From NCBI GenBank assembly GCA_013823485.1, contig PNMF01000009.1, positions 1 through 44,512 on the forward strand: a DNA stretch of 44,512 bases. Reading direction: 5' to 3'. The stretch is from Comamonadaceae bacterium (GTDB lineage: Bacteria; Pseudomonadota; Gammaproteobacteria; Burkholderiales; Burkholderiaceae_C). The translations under genes were made by a program, and so were the position numbers. The notes below the pieces were generated by a model. The model made no database searches and was not told where the DNA came from. It was given only the letters and a program-made list of their open reading frames with translations. Of this stretch, positions 35,274 to 43,608 are shown piece by piece (position 1 is the first letter of the stretch; each line of letters opens with the position of its first letter).

Positions 35274-35897
35274 ATGTCCGGCGCCGACGGCCTGCCGGCC
35301 CATGCGCGGCCGGTGCCGCCCGACCGGGCCAGCCGCCTGCTGAACCACGGGCCCACCGTGCTGGTGGCCGCCCACCATGCCGGCCAGACCAATGCCATGG
35401 CGGCGGCCTGGGCCTGTGCCCTGGACTTTGTGCCGCCCAAGCTGACCGTGGTGCTCGACAAGGCCACCCGGACCCGGGCCCTGATCGAGGCCAGCGGCCA
35501 GTTCACCGTGGCCGTGCCCACCGTGGCCCAGGTGGCACTGGTCACCGCCCTGGGCAGCCTGAGCGCGGTCGACACCCCCGACAAGATGGAGCGCCTGCAG
35601 CGCGATGCCGGTCTGCAATGGCAGGCCGCGCCCGGGTTCCCGGACCAGCCCCTGATCGGTGGTTGCGCGGCCTGGATGGTCTGCCGCGTGCTGCCCCAGC
35701 CTGCGCTGCAGCAGGCGCACGACCTGTTCCTGGCCGAGATCGTCCAGGCCTGGGCCGACGAGCGCGTGTTCAGCAACGGCCGCTGGCACTTCGAGACCGC
35801 CAACCCCGACCTGCGCACCCTGCACCATGTGGCGGGCGGGCACTACTACGCCATCGGTGAGGCGGTGGTGTCCCCCAGGTTCGTCACAAGCGCCTGA
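35274..35897 (+). CDS. Flavin reductase-like FMN-binding protein
   Basis: 207 residues starting two bases after the preceding stop. The first part is the FMN-binding split-barrel pattern: GPTVLVAAHHAGQTNAMAAAWACALDFVPPKLTVVLDKATRTRALIEASGQFTVAVPTVAQ. Related proteins supply reduced flavin to two-component monooxygenases or are reductases on their own. LHHVAGGHYYAIGEAV closes the protein. No partner oxygenase is adjacent; the 2OG-Fe(II) oxygenase downstream does not use flavin. Close linkage to the binding-protein gene suggests metabolism of the same, possibly aromatic, ligand. Confidence 0.82.
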   Translation: MSGADGLPAHARPVPPDRASRLLNHGPTVLVAAHHAGQTNAMAAAWACALDFVPPKLTVVLDKATRTRALIEASGQFTVAVPTVAQVALVTALGSLSAVDTPDKMERLQRDAGLQWQAAPGFPDQPLIGGCAAWMVCRVLPQPALQQAHDLFLAEIVQAWADERVFSNGRWHFETANPDLRTLHHVAGGHYYAIGEAVVSPRFVTSA

Positions 35898-35950
35898 ACC
35901 GGCGAGGGTTGACCCTGCCGGGAGTAGGGTGGGTGAGGTATCTTCGGGAG

Positions 35951-36766
35951 ATGAGTCCGATACCCCAACCCGTAATGCAGGACGCCATTGCCGACATGCC
36001 CTGGCCCGAGCTGCGTGCGGTGGCCCATCTGCCCGGCTCGCTGCCCATGGGTGGCGTGGTGCCCGACACCCCGGTGCATGCCTTTGCACACACGCCCGAG
36101 GCCCTGCAGCTCGACCCCGCAGCCGTCTTGAACCCGCAGCGCCGCGACATCGACCTGGACGGCTTGCTGGCCTTCGAGATCAGTGATGTGCTCACCTCGG
36201 CCGAGACCGCCCGGCTGATCGAGGCGTCCGAACGCATGGGTTACCGGCCGGAAGCGCCGGGCATTGCCACGCCGCCCGGCATGCGGATGAACAAGTCGGT
36301 GCACTGGGTGGCCGATGCCGGTCTCATGTCGCCGCTGATGGACCGCATCGGACACCTGCTGCCCGCCGAGATCGATGGCCGCACGCTGTTCCCGCAGTTC
36401 AGCCACCGGCTCAACATGTACCGGTACGACGACAACGATGTCTTCAACCGCCACACCGACGGCGACTGGCCCGGCTACAGCCTGGACCCGCAGCGCAGCA
36501 CCATGCTGGAGTGGCGTGGCCTGCGCTCGGCCCTCACCATGCTGCTCTACCTGAACGGCGCGCAGGACGGGGTCCAGGGCGGCCAGACCCGGTTGTTCAC
36601 CCGCCAGGGTCGGGCGGTGGACGTGACACCGTCGCGCGGTTCGGCCCTGTTCTTCCGGCATGGTTTCGGCCCGGCATCGGTGGTGCACGAGGGGTGCCGC
36701 GTGCAGGGCTCGGTGCCGAAGTACGTGGCCCGCATCAATGTGATGTACCGGGAGGCCCGCGCATGA
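35951..36766 (+). CDS. 2-oxoglutarate/Fe(II)-dependent oxygenase (prolyl-4-hydroxylase-like)
   Basis: 271 residues from ATG 35951; ATG 35975 or the upstream TTG at 35909 are alternatives, as the ribosome site is unclear. Conserved iron site: His and Asp in FNRHTDGDW, distal His in ASVVHEGCRV, and 2OG-binding Arg in VPKYVARINVMY, on the jelly-roll strands LNMYRYDDNDVF, SALTMLLYLNG and GSALFFRHGF. No signal peptide. The family hydroxylates proteins or small molecules. It overlaps the response regulator start by four bases, and the regulator overlaps the kinase, so oxygenase, regulator and kinase form one coupled operon. A link between oxygen or 2-oxoglutarate state and the two-component system is inferred from that. 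Confidence 0.85.
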   Translation: MSPIPQPVMQDAIADMPWPELRAVAHLPGSLPMGGVVPDTPVHAFAHTPEALQLDPAAVLNPQRRDIDLDGLLAFEISDVLTSAETARLIEASERMGYRPEAPGIATPPGMRMNKSVHWVADAGLMSPLMDRIGHLLPAEIDGRTLFPQFSHRLNMYRYDDNDVFNRHTDGDWPGYSLDPQRSTMLEWRGLRSALTMLLYLNGAQDGVQGGQTRLFTRQGRAVDVTPSRGSALFFRHGFGPASVVHEGCRVQGSVPKYVARINVMYREARA

Positions 36767-37470
36767 ACACGGCCCTGATGACCGCCACCCCACCCGACCT
36801 GGCGCTGCCGATCCGGGTCGGCATCGTCGAGGACGACCTGCGGGTCAACCAGTCGCTCACGGCGGCGGTGAACCTGGCCGACGGCATGGAGATGGTCTGG
36901 TCCGAAACCACGCGCGCCGCCGCGCTGTCCGCACTGGCTCGCCGGCCGGTGGATGTGCTGCTGGTGGACCTGGGTCTGCCCGACGGATCGGGCATCGACG
37001 TGATCCGCGAGGCCCACGAACGGCTGCCGAACTGCGATGTGATGGTCTGCACCATCTTCGGCGACGAGGCCCATGTGCTGCAGTCGATCGAGGCCGGCGC
37101 CCACGGCTACCTGCTCAAGGACAGCCCCTCGGGCACCATTGCCGAAGAGATCCGCCTGCTGCGCGCCGGCGGCAGCCCGATCAGCCCGCTGATTGCCCGC
37201 CTGGTGCTGGGCCGCCTGCGCCCCGCGCTGCCGGCCGCCGGGCCGGTGGAAACCGCCGACGGCAAACCGGGCGTGAGCATGTCGCGCCGCGAGACCGAGG
37301 TGCTGGAGCTCATCACCAAGGGCTTCACCTACGAAGAGATCGCCCGCAAGCTCGGGGTCACCCGCCACACGGTGCAGACCTTCGTGCGCCGCATCTACGC
37401 CAAGCTGGAAGTGGGCTCCAAGATCGAGGCCATCAATGCGGCTCGCCAGCAGGGTCTGCTCGGACCCTGA
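36763..37470 (+). CDS. NarL/FixJ-family response regulator
   Basis: 235 residues; ATG 36763 has GGAGG seven bases upstream and overlaps the oxygenase stop. Receiver: VGIVEDDLRVNQSL, acceptor Asp about 69 in LLVDLGLPDGSG, Thr in VMVCTIFGDE, Lys in GYLLKDSP. The C-terminal LuxR-type helix-turn-helix is SMSRRETEVLELITKGFTYEEIARKLGVTRHTVQTFVRRIYAKLEVGSKIEAINAARQQGLL. It should activate or repress genes after phosphorylation by the kinase encoded next, whose gene overlaps its end by 35 bases. The short N-terminal extension before the receiver is unremarkable. Confidence 0.95.
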   Translation: MNTALMTATPPDLALPIRVGIVEDDLRVNQSLTAAVNLADGMEMVWSETTRAAALSALARRPVDVLLVDLGLPDGSGIDVIREAHERLPNCDVMVCTIFGDEAHVLQSIEAGAHGYLLKDSPSGTIAEEIRLLRAGGSPISPLIARLVLGRLRPALPAAGPVETADGKPGVSMSRRETEVLELITKGFTYEEIARKLGVTRHTVQTFVRRIYAKLEVGSKIEAINAARQQGLLGP

Positions 37471-39385
37471 GCGCCGGCGCAACGGGCGGCCGGTCATCCT
37501 GTTCGTCCTGCTGCTGCTCCTGCTCGGTGCAGCACTGCCGGCCCTGGCCCGCCACGGGGCCATCCACCAGTCCCAGGCCTGGCTGCTGGAGCAGCCCGGT
37601 GGCGACCTGGCAGCCCCGCCGGCCGCCACGGTCGATGTGCGCACCCTCACCGGTCCGTGGCGCAGCGTCGCGCTGCCCTTCATGGCGCCCCGCCCGCTGG
37701 CGGCCGACACCCTGGCCGACAGCGGCACCGTGACCCGCTGGTTCCGGATCGACCTGCCGCCCGGCATGGAAGGCGAGGAGGTGCTCTACCTGCCGCGCTG
37801 GCAGACCATCGGCCGCATCACCCTCTATGCCGATGGCCGACTCATCCACCACTCGCGGGGCGGCCCGGTGTGGAACAGCTTCAACCTGCCGTTGTGGCTC
37901 TCCCTCAACTTCACCCAGGACGAACCCCCGCCACGGCAGATCCTGGTGCGCCTGGTCAGCCCGGTGGCGGCCGGTGCCGGACTCTCCAGCCTGTGGGTCG
38001 GCCCGCGCGAGGAGCTGCTCTGGCAGCACCGCCTGCGCGAGGCGCTGCAGGCCAACATTCCGTTCATGGCCAGCGCGGCCTTTCTGGCCATCGGCCTGTT
38101 TTCGCTGGCGGTCTGGAGCCGGCGCCGGCACGAAACCGCCTACCTGCTGTTCTTCGTGTCGTCGGCGCTGTTCTTCCTGCGCTGCATCCACTACTACAGC
38201 GGCGATCGCCGGCCCCTGATCCCGGAAGAGTGGTTCGGCTGGATCACGGTCAACAGCCTGGGCTGGCTGCTGGTCAGCGTGTACTTCTTCACCTACCGGC
38301 TGCACGCAGTGCGCCACCCGTGGCTGGAGCGCAGCGTGCTGGTGCTGATGGGCCTGACCACGCTGGCGACCCTGCCACCGCTGAGCCTGCTGGCCCCGGT
38401 GGCCGACCTGGCCCCGCTGGCCTACCTGCTGCAGCTGGTGGTGATGGTGGTGGTGACCGTGGTGGCCCTGTGGGCGGCGCGGCGCAGCGGCAACCGCGCG
38501 GCCATGCTGATGGCGGGCTGGAACCTGACCAACATTCCGGTCGGCGTGCACGACTGGATGCTGCAGAACATGTTCATCAGCGTGGAGAGCATCTACCTGC
38601 TGCCCTACACCGGCATGGGGCTGTTCATCCTGTTCATGGGGGTGGTGTTCCAGCGCTATGTGGGCGCCGTCACCGAGGCCGAGCAGGCCAGCCAGCGGCT
38701 GCAGCAGCGCCTGGCCGAGCGCGAGCAGGAGCTGTCGCAGAGCTACCTGAAGCTGCGCAGCGCCGAGCAGGTGCAGATGCTGGCCCAGGAGCGCCAGCGC
38801 CTGATGCAGGACATGCACGACGGGCTGGGTTCCTCGCTGATGAGCGCGCTGCACGCGGTCGAATCCGGGCAGATGTCGGAGGCCGATGTGGCCCAGGTGC
38901 TGCGCGAGTGCATCGACGACATGAAGCTGGCCATCGACTCGCTGGAGCCGGTGCAGACCGACCTGCTGCTGCTGCTGGCCACCCTGCGCTTCCGGCTGGC
39001 GCCCCGGCTGCAGGGCAGCGGGCTGGTGCTGGAATGGGCGGTGGACGATGTGCCCCGGCTGGAATGGCTGGAGCCGCGCAGTGCGCTGCACATCCTGCGC
39101 ATCTTCCAGGAGGTGCTCACCAACATCGTCAAGCACGCCCATGCGAGCCGCATCCTGGTGCGCACCAGCCACGACGCCACCCATGTGACGGTGACGGTGG
39201 AGGACAACGGCACCGGTTTCGAGCCGGCCGGCCCGCCGGTCAAGGGCGCCGCCCGCCAGCGCGGCAAGGGGCTGGGCAACCTGCTCCACCGGGCCGCGCA
39301 GCTGCAGGGGCAGGCCCGCTGGGAGCGGCTGCCGCAGGGCACCCGCTTCTCGCTCCTGCTGCCGCTGGAACGCCAGCCGGGCTGA
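37436..39385 (+). CDS. Membrane sensor histidine kinase, HisKA_3 (NarX-like) with 7TM-type sensor
   Basis: 649 residues. ATG 37436 lies within the end of the regulator gene. A signal-like helix (LFVLLLLLLGAALPALA) is followed by a beta-rich extracytoplasmic domain (residues about 40-200) and about seven hydrophobic segments between residues 205 and 405, the layout of 7TMR-DISM sensors. A coiled coil (EAEQASQRLQQRLAEREQELSQSYLKL) leads to the HisKA_3 box QERQRLMQDMHDGLGSSLMSAL (His about 461) and an HATPase with EVLTNIVKHAHAS, VEDNGTGF and GKGLGNLLHRA. It is the cognate kinase of the overlapping NarL-type regulator. The ligand of the extracytoplasmic domain is unknown; such domains often bind carbohydrates or small envelope molecules. 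Confidence 0.93.
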   Translation: MRLASRVCSDPERRRNGRPVILFVLLLLLLGAALPALARHGAIHQSQAWLLEQPGGDLAAPPAATVDVRTLTGPWRSVALPFMAPRPLAADTLADSGTVTRWFRIDLPPGMEGEEVLYLPRWQTIGRITLYADGRLIHHSRGGPVWNSFNLPLWLSLNFTQDEPPPRQILVRLVSPVAAGAGLSSLWVGPREELLWQHRLREALQANIPFMASAAFLAIGLFSLAVWSRRRHETAYLLFFVSSALFFLRCIHYYSGDRRPLIPEEWFGWITVNSLGWLLVSVYFFTYRLHAVRHPWLERSVLVLMGLTTLATLPPLSLLAPVADLAPLAYLLQLVVMVVVTVVALWAARRSGNRAAMLMAGWNLTNIPVGVHDWMLQNMFISVESIYLLPYTGMGLFILFMGVVFQRYVGAVTEAEQASQRLQQRLAEREQELSQSYLKLRSAEQVQMLAQERQRLMQDMHDGLGSSLMSALHAVESGQMSEADVAQVLRECIDDMKLAIDSLEPVQTDLLLLLATLRFRLAPRLQGSGLVLEWAVDDVPRLEWLEPRSALHILRIFQEVLTNIVKHAHASRILVRTSHDATHVTVTVEDNGTGFEPAGPPVKGAARQRGKGLGNLLHRAAQLQGQARWERLPQGTRFSLLLPLERQPG

Positions 39386-39386
39386 T

Positions 39387-39404
39387 GTCCCCCGGGCGGG
39401 GGAC
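39387..39404. terminator. Hairpin after the kinase gene
   Basis: GTCCCCC and GGGGGAC form a perfect seven-pair stem with a GGGC loop directly after the stop codon. No T-tract follows, so it may be a weak terminator or an mRNA-end stabiliser. Confidence 0.35.
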
Positions 39405-39505
39405 TGCAGAGTCGGCCGGCGTTGCCGATATGCAGAAGGAGGTGGCGCATCGGACGCCGCCGTCCTATATTGACCCGACCCACCGGCCGGACCGACCGCC
39501 CAGCA

Positions 39506-41551
39506 ATGCCCGCCATGAGCTCGCCATCCACCCCCACCACCGCCCCGCAGGACCCTGTGGCGGGAGCGACCGACACCGCCTTCGAACACGCACCCAGTGC
39601 CCTGCTGGTGCTGGACACGGCCGGCTGTGCGTTGCGCACCAACCGGGCGGCCCGCCAGCTGCTGGGCTGGTCGCCCCAGGACCCGCTGGAAGGCCGGCCG
39701 CTGGCGGTGCTGATGCGGCTGGAGGGCAGCTCGGCCGATGCGCTGCTGACCTCCCACCTGGCGTCGGTCCGTGCCGACGCCACGGTGCCGCCGCTGGAAT
39801 TGCGGGTGCGGCACCCCTCCGGCGAGAGCCACACCCTGCAGCTGACCCTGGCGGCGCAGGCCGATGCCGCCGGCCAGGTGGTGCAGCTGCACGCCTGGCT
39901 GCTCGATGTGGGCGCACACCGCGGACTGGAGCAGCGGCTGCGCGCCCAGGTGGATTTCCTGAGCACCCTGACCGACCGCAGCCCGTCGCGCCTGACCTAT
40001 TTCGGCAGCGACCTGATCTGCCGCTTCGCCAACCGGGCCCAGGCCGAGCGCCACGGCCGCACACCGCAGCAGATGGTCGGCATGCACCTGAGCGAGCTGA
40101 TTCCGCCCGCGTCGCTGCCCCGGGTCATGGCCCGCGTGACCCGCGCGCTGGCCGGCGAAGCCCAGACCTTCGAGGCCGAGGGCACCGGCCCGGACGGCCA
40201 GCCCGCCTACAACGAGGTGCGTTACGTGCCCGATGTGCAGAACGGCGAGGTGGCGGGCGTGTTCATGGAGCTCAACGACATCACCGAGCGCCGCCGCACC
40301 GAAGACATCGTGCTCAGCGCCAACCTCGAACTCGAAGAACGGGTGCAGCAGCGCACCGCCGAACTGCACGCCAGCGAGCAGCGCTTCCGCCTGATGGTGG
40401 ATGCGGTGCGCGACAGCTGTATCTACTTCGTCGATGCCGAGGGCTTCATCGTGGAATGGAGCGACAGCGCCCAGCGGCTGCACGGCTTCGACCGGGTGCA
40501 GGTGCTGGGCCGTCCGCTGGCCATGCTGCTGCCGGCCGATGACGGCCTGGACCTGGCCATCGACCCCGAACAGCCCGATCTGCTGGTGCACCAGGCGGTG
40601 GACACCGGCCATGCCGACAGCCAGGGCTGGCGCCTGCGCGCCGACGGCTCGCGCTTCTTCGCCCATGTGAGCCTGACCGCTCTGCGCAACCCGGCCGGCG
40701 AGCTGCAGGGCATTTCGGTCATCGAACGGGACATGACGGCGGCCAAGCAGCTGGAGGACGTCATGAACGACCTCAACAAGGAGCTGGAGCGCCGGGTGGA
40801 AGAGCGCACCCGCCAGCTGGTGGCCGCCAACAAGGACCTGGACGTCTTTTCCCACACCATCTCGCACGACCTGCGGGCCCCGCTGCGCCACATCGGCAGC
40901 TTTGCCGGCCTGATCCGCGAACAGCTCGGGGAGCAGGGCGATGCGCAGCTGCTGCAGTACGAGAGCGCCATCTCGCGCTCGGCCCGGCGCATGGCCGGCA
41001 TGGTCGAGGGGCTGCTGGAGTACGCGCGCCTGGGCCGCATCGCGGTGGACTACCAGGCGGTGCCGCTGATGCCGCTGGTGCAGGGCGTGGTGGCCCACCT
41101 GCGGGCCGAACATCCGCTGCGGGACATCGCCTGGGACATCGAGTCCGACCTGCCGGTGGCGCGCGGCGACCCGATGATGCTGGCCCAGCTCTTCGCCTAC
41201 CTGCTGGAGAACGCGGTCAAGTTCACCGGCCGCACCGAGCAGGCCCGGGTCGAGGTCGGCTGGACGGTGAGCGAGCAGGGTGTGCGCACCTTCCATGTGC
41301 GCGACAACGGCACCGGTTTCGACCTGCAGAAGGCCGCCAACCTGTTCGTCATGTTCCAGCGCCAGCACCACTCCATGGACTACGACGGTCTGGGCACCGG
41401 CCTGGCGCTGGCGCAGCGCATCGTGGAGCGGCACGGCGGGCGCATCTGGTGCGAGACCGCGCCGGGGCAGGGCTGCTGCTTCCTGTTCACGCTCCCGTTC
41501 GAGAGCGAGGAAGTGGGCGACAGCCGATTCGGCGCGGTGGACGACCTCTGA
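39506..41551 (+). CDS. Multi-PAS cytoplasmic histidine kinase (bacteriophytochrome-type kinase core)
   Basis: 681 residues from ATG 39506; ATG 39515 is equally possible and the track start at 39422 is unlikely. No membrane segments. Three PAS domains (starting about residues 20, 150 and 295; FEHAPSALLVLDTAGCALRTNRAARQLLGW, LICRFANRAQAERHGRTPQQMVG, CIYFVDAEGFIVEWSDSAQRLHGFDRVQ) are joined by coiled coils (LELEERVQQRTAEL, ELERRVEERTRQL). The kinase core has VFSHTISHDLRAPLRHIGSFAGLI (His about 454) and HATPase motifs LLENAVKFTG, RDNGTGFD and GLGTGLALAQRIVERHGG. This HisKA/ATPase pair is of the type found after phytochromes, but no bilin domain is present. No receiver follows; the output partner is unknown. 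Confidence 0.92.
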   Translation: MPAMSSPSTPTTAPQDPVAGATDTAFEHAPSALLVLDTAGCALRTNRAARQLLGWSPQDPLEGRPLAVLMRLEGSSADALLTSHLASVRADATVPPLELRVRHPSGESHTLQLTLAAQADAAGQVVQLHAWLLDVGAHRGLEQRLRAQVDFLSTLTDRSPSRLTYFGSDLICRFANRAQAERHGRTPQQMVGMHLSELIPPASLPRVMARVTRALAGEAQTFEAEGTGPDGQPAYNEVRYVPDVQNGEVAGVFMELNDITERRRTEDIVLSANLELEERVQQRTAELHASEQRFRLMVDAVRDSCIYFVDAEGFIVEWSDSAQRLHGFDRVQVLGRPLAMLLPADDGLDLAIDPEQPDLLVHQAVDTGHADSQGWRLRADGSRFFAHVSLTALRNPAGELQGISVIERDMTAAKQLEDVMNDLNKELERRVEERTRQLVAANKDLDVFSHTISHDLRAPLRHIGSFAGLIREQLGEQGDAQLLQYESAISRSARRMAGMVEGLLEYARLGRIAVDYQAVPLMPLVQGVVAHLRAEHPLRDIAWDIESDLPVARGDPMMLAQLFAYLLENAVKFTGRTEQARVEVGWTVSEQGVRTFHVRDNGTGFDLQKAANLFVMFQRQHHSMDYDGLGTGLALAQRIVERHGGRIWCETAPGQGCCFLFTLPFESEEVGDSRFGAVDDL

Positions 41552-41563
41552 GCCGGCCGGCGT

Positions 41564-41962
41564 TCAAGCCGGATCGGGCAGCACGGCGGTGACCTCGATC
41601 TCCACCCGGGCGCGTTCCTCCACCAGCGCGCTCACCTCCACGCAGGTCATGGCCGGGAAGTGCCGGCCCATGACGCTGCGGTAGGCCTCACCCAGCTCGC
41701 GCAGCCGCGCGTTGTATTCGACCCGGTCGGTGATGTACCAGGTCATGCGCACCATGTGCTCGGGGCCGGCGCCGGCGCAGGCCAGCACGTCGTGCACGTT
41801 CTGCAGGGCCTGGCGGGTCTGGTGGATGAAGTCGTCGCTCTCGAACTGCTGCTGCGCGTTCCAGCCGATCTGGCCACCCACGAACACCAGCGTGCCGCGC
41901 GCCGCGATGCCGTTGGCGTAGCCCTTGGGGGTGGCCCATCCGGGCGGTTGCAGGTGTTTCAT
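41564..41962 (-). CDS. RidA/YjgF-family protein
   Basis: 132 residues from ATG 41962, which overlaps the stop of the CoA-ligase gene (ATGA); the track ORF start is far too long. Motifs: GYANGIAARGTLVFVGGQIGWNAQQQFESDDFIHQTRQALQNVHDVLACAGAGPEHMVRMTWYITD and TCVEVSALVEERARVEIEVTAVLPD, with the deaminase-site Arg in ARVEIE. RidA proteins hydrolyse reactive enamine/imine intermediates. In a 2-aminobenzoyl-CoA pathway a dedicated imine or enamine deaminase would make sense, as amino groups must be removed from the ring product. That link is inferred from gene order. Confidence 0.88.
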   Translation of the reverse strand: MKHLQPPGWATPKGYANGIAARGTLVFVGGQIGWNAQQQFESDDFIHQTRQALQNVHDVLACAGAGPEHMVRMTWYITDRVEYNARLRELGEAYRSVMGRHFPAMTCVEVSALVEERARVEIEVTAVLPDPA

Positions 41963-43608
41963 CGAACGGCTTTCAACGGGTCGGTGGAAGGGTGGGCCAG
42001 CTGCCGCAGCGCAAAGCGCTGCAGCTTGCCGGTGCCGGTGCGCGGCAGGCGGTCGGTGAACACCACCTCGCGCGGGTACTTGTAGGGGGCCAGGGTGTGC
42101 TTCACATGGTCCTGCAGGGCCTTGACCAGCGCGGCATCGCCGCTGTGTCCGGGCTGCAGCACCACGAAGGCCAGCACGATCTGGCCGCGCTCCTCGTCGG
42201 GCTTGCCCACCACGCCGCACTCAGCCACGGCCGGGTGCTGCAGCAGGGCCGACTCGACCTCGGGGCCGGCCACGTTGTAGCCGGCGGTGATGATCATGTC
42301 GTCGGTACGGGCCTGGTAGAAGAAGTAGCCGTCGGCGTCGCGCACGAAGGCGTCGCCGGGGAAGTTCCAGCCGTCCTGCACATACTGGCCCTGGCGGGCG
42401 TCGTCCAGGTAGCGGCAGCCGGTGGGGCCGATCACGGCCAGCCGGCCCACCTGGCCATCGGGCAGCTCCTGCCCCTGTTCGTCGACGATGCGCGCGGTGT
42501 AGCCCGGCACCACCTGGCCCACCGCGCCCCGCCGCACCGATTCCGGTGCCGAGGAGATGAAGATGTGGAACATCTCGGTGGCGCCGATGCCGTCCAGCAT
42601 CTCCAGCCCGGTGGCCTCTTTCCAGAGCTGGCGGGTGGCGTCGGGCAGGCCTTCGCCGGCGCTCACGCTGATGCGCAGCCGGCCGGTGCCCAGGGTCCGG
42701 GCGAAGGGCGCCATCTGCCGGTAGAAGGTGGGCGCGGTGTAGCAGAGGGTGGCGCCTTGCTGGTTCATCAGCCGCACCATGGCCTCGGGCGTGTAGCCGA
42801 TGGCCGGGAAGTAGACCGAGCAGCCGGCCCACATGGGGAAGATCAGCAGGCCGCCCAGCCCGAAGGTGAAGGCCAGCGGCGGCGAGCCCATGACCACATC
42901 GTCCGGCGTGGCGCGCAGCACATGGCGGGGCCAGCATTCGCAGGCCGCCAGCACCTCGCGGTGGGTGTGCACCGCGGCCTTGGGCGTGCCGGTGGTGCCG
43001 GAGGTGAAGGCCAGCAGGGCGATGTCGTCGCCCGCCGTGGGGCAGGGCTCGGCGCGTGCCGTCTGTTGCGCGGCCAGGGCCTCGAAGCCGTCGGCATCGG
43101 GCGTGTTGAAACGGCGCAGCGGCAGGCCGCTGCCGACCGCTTCCAGCTCGGTGGTGAGGGCGGCGTCGCACAGCAGCAGCGCCGGCTGCGACTTGTCGAT
43201 GATGGCCGCCAGCTCCTGCGCCCGCAGCAGCGGCATGGTGGCCACCGCCACCGCGCCGGCATGCACCACCGCCAGCCAGGCCAGCGCCATGGCCACCGAG
43301 TTGCCGCCGCGCAGCAGCACCCGCTGGCCCGGCCGCACGCCGTGCACCTGCTCCAGCACGGCGGCCAGGCGCTGCACCTCGTCGCGCGCCTGGGCATAGG
43401 TGAGGCTGCGGGCGTCGCTGCGCAGGAAAGGGCGGTCGGCATGGCCGGCGGCCAGCGCGCGGTCGAACAGCGCGGCCACCAGGTTCACCTGCGCCGGCAG
43501 CGCCAGCAGTTCGGGGGTGTCGTGGCGCCGTTGCGGCCAGGCCGCGCGCGGGGGCAGCCGGTCGTGCACGAAGCGGTCGGTCTGGGCCGATGGGGCGGTG
43601 GGGGTCAT
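41959..43608 (-). CDS. Benzoate-CoA ligase family protein, probably 2-aminobenzoate-CoA ligase
   Basis: 549 residues. Adenylate-forming motifs: [19 protein letters not shown] (P-loop), [46 protein letters not shown] (hinge and A8) and C-terminal catalytic Lys in [13 protein letters not shown]. The sequence belongs to the aryl-CoA ligases (benzoate, 4-hydroxybenzoate, 2-aminobenzoate). Substrate is suggested by neighbours: an acyl-CoA dehydrogenase just upstream and a RidA protein just downstream are both found in aerobic 2-aminobenzoyl-CoA gene clusters known from Azoarcus. The monooxygenase/reductase gene diagnostic for that route would lie outside this window. Overlaps both neighbours by four bases. 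Confidence 0.85.
   Translation of the reverse strand: MTPTAPSAQTDRFVHDRLPPRAAWPQRRHDTPELLALPAQVNLVAALFDRALAAGHADRPFLRSDARSLTYAQARDEVQRLAAVLEQVHGVRPGQRVLLRGGNSVAMALAWLAVVHAGAVAVATMPLLRAQELAAIIDKSQPALLLCDAALTTELEAVGSGLPLRRFNTPDADGFEALAAQQTARAEPCPTAGDDIALLAFTSGTTGTPKAAVHTHREVLAACECWPRHVLRATPDDVVMGSPPLAFTFGLGGLLIFPMWAGCSVYFPAIGYTPEAMVRLMNQQGATLCYTAPTFYRQMAPFARTLGTGRLRISVSAGEGLPDATRQLWKEATGLEMLDGIGATEMFHIFISSAPESVRRGAVGQVVPGYTARIVDEQGQELPDGQVGRLAVIGPTGCRYLDDARQGQYVQDGWNFPGDAFVRDADGYFFYQARTDDMIITAGYNVAGPEVESALLQHPAVAECGVVGKPDEERGQIVLAFVVLQPGHSGDAALVKALQDHVKHTLAPYKYPREVVFTDRLPRTGTGKLQRFALRQLAHPSTDPLKAVR

Noticed and set aside
39436-39442. Perfect AAGGAGG sequence upstream of the three-PAS kinase
   Set aside because: No ATG, GTG or TTG in a useful frame follows at the proper distance, so it is probably chance; the kinase start is more than 60 bases away.
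37433-41434. 1333-residue minus-strand ORF
   Set aside because: Antisense to two well-supported kinase genes; His/Gln/Ala-rich shadow without domain motifs.
41557-41572. CCGGC-GCCGG hairpin between kinase and RidA genes
   Set aside because: Only five pairs and no T-tract; such short hairpins are expected by chance at this base composition.
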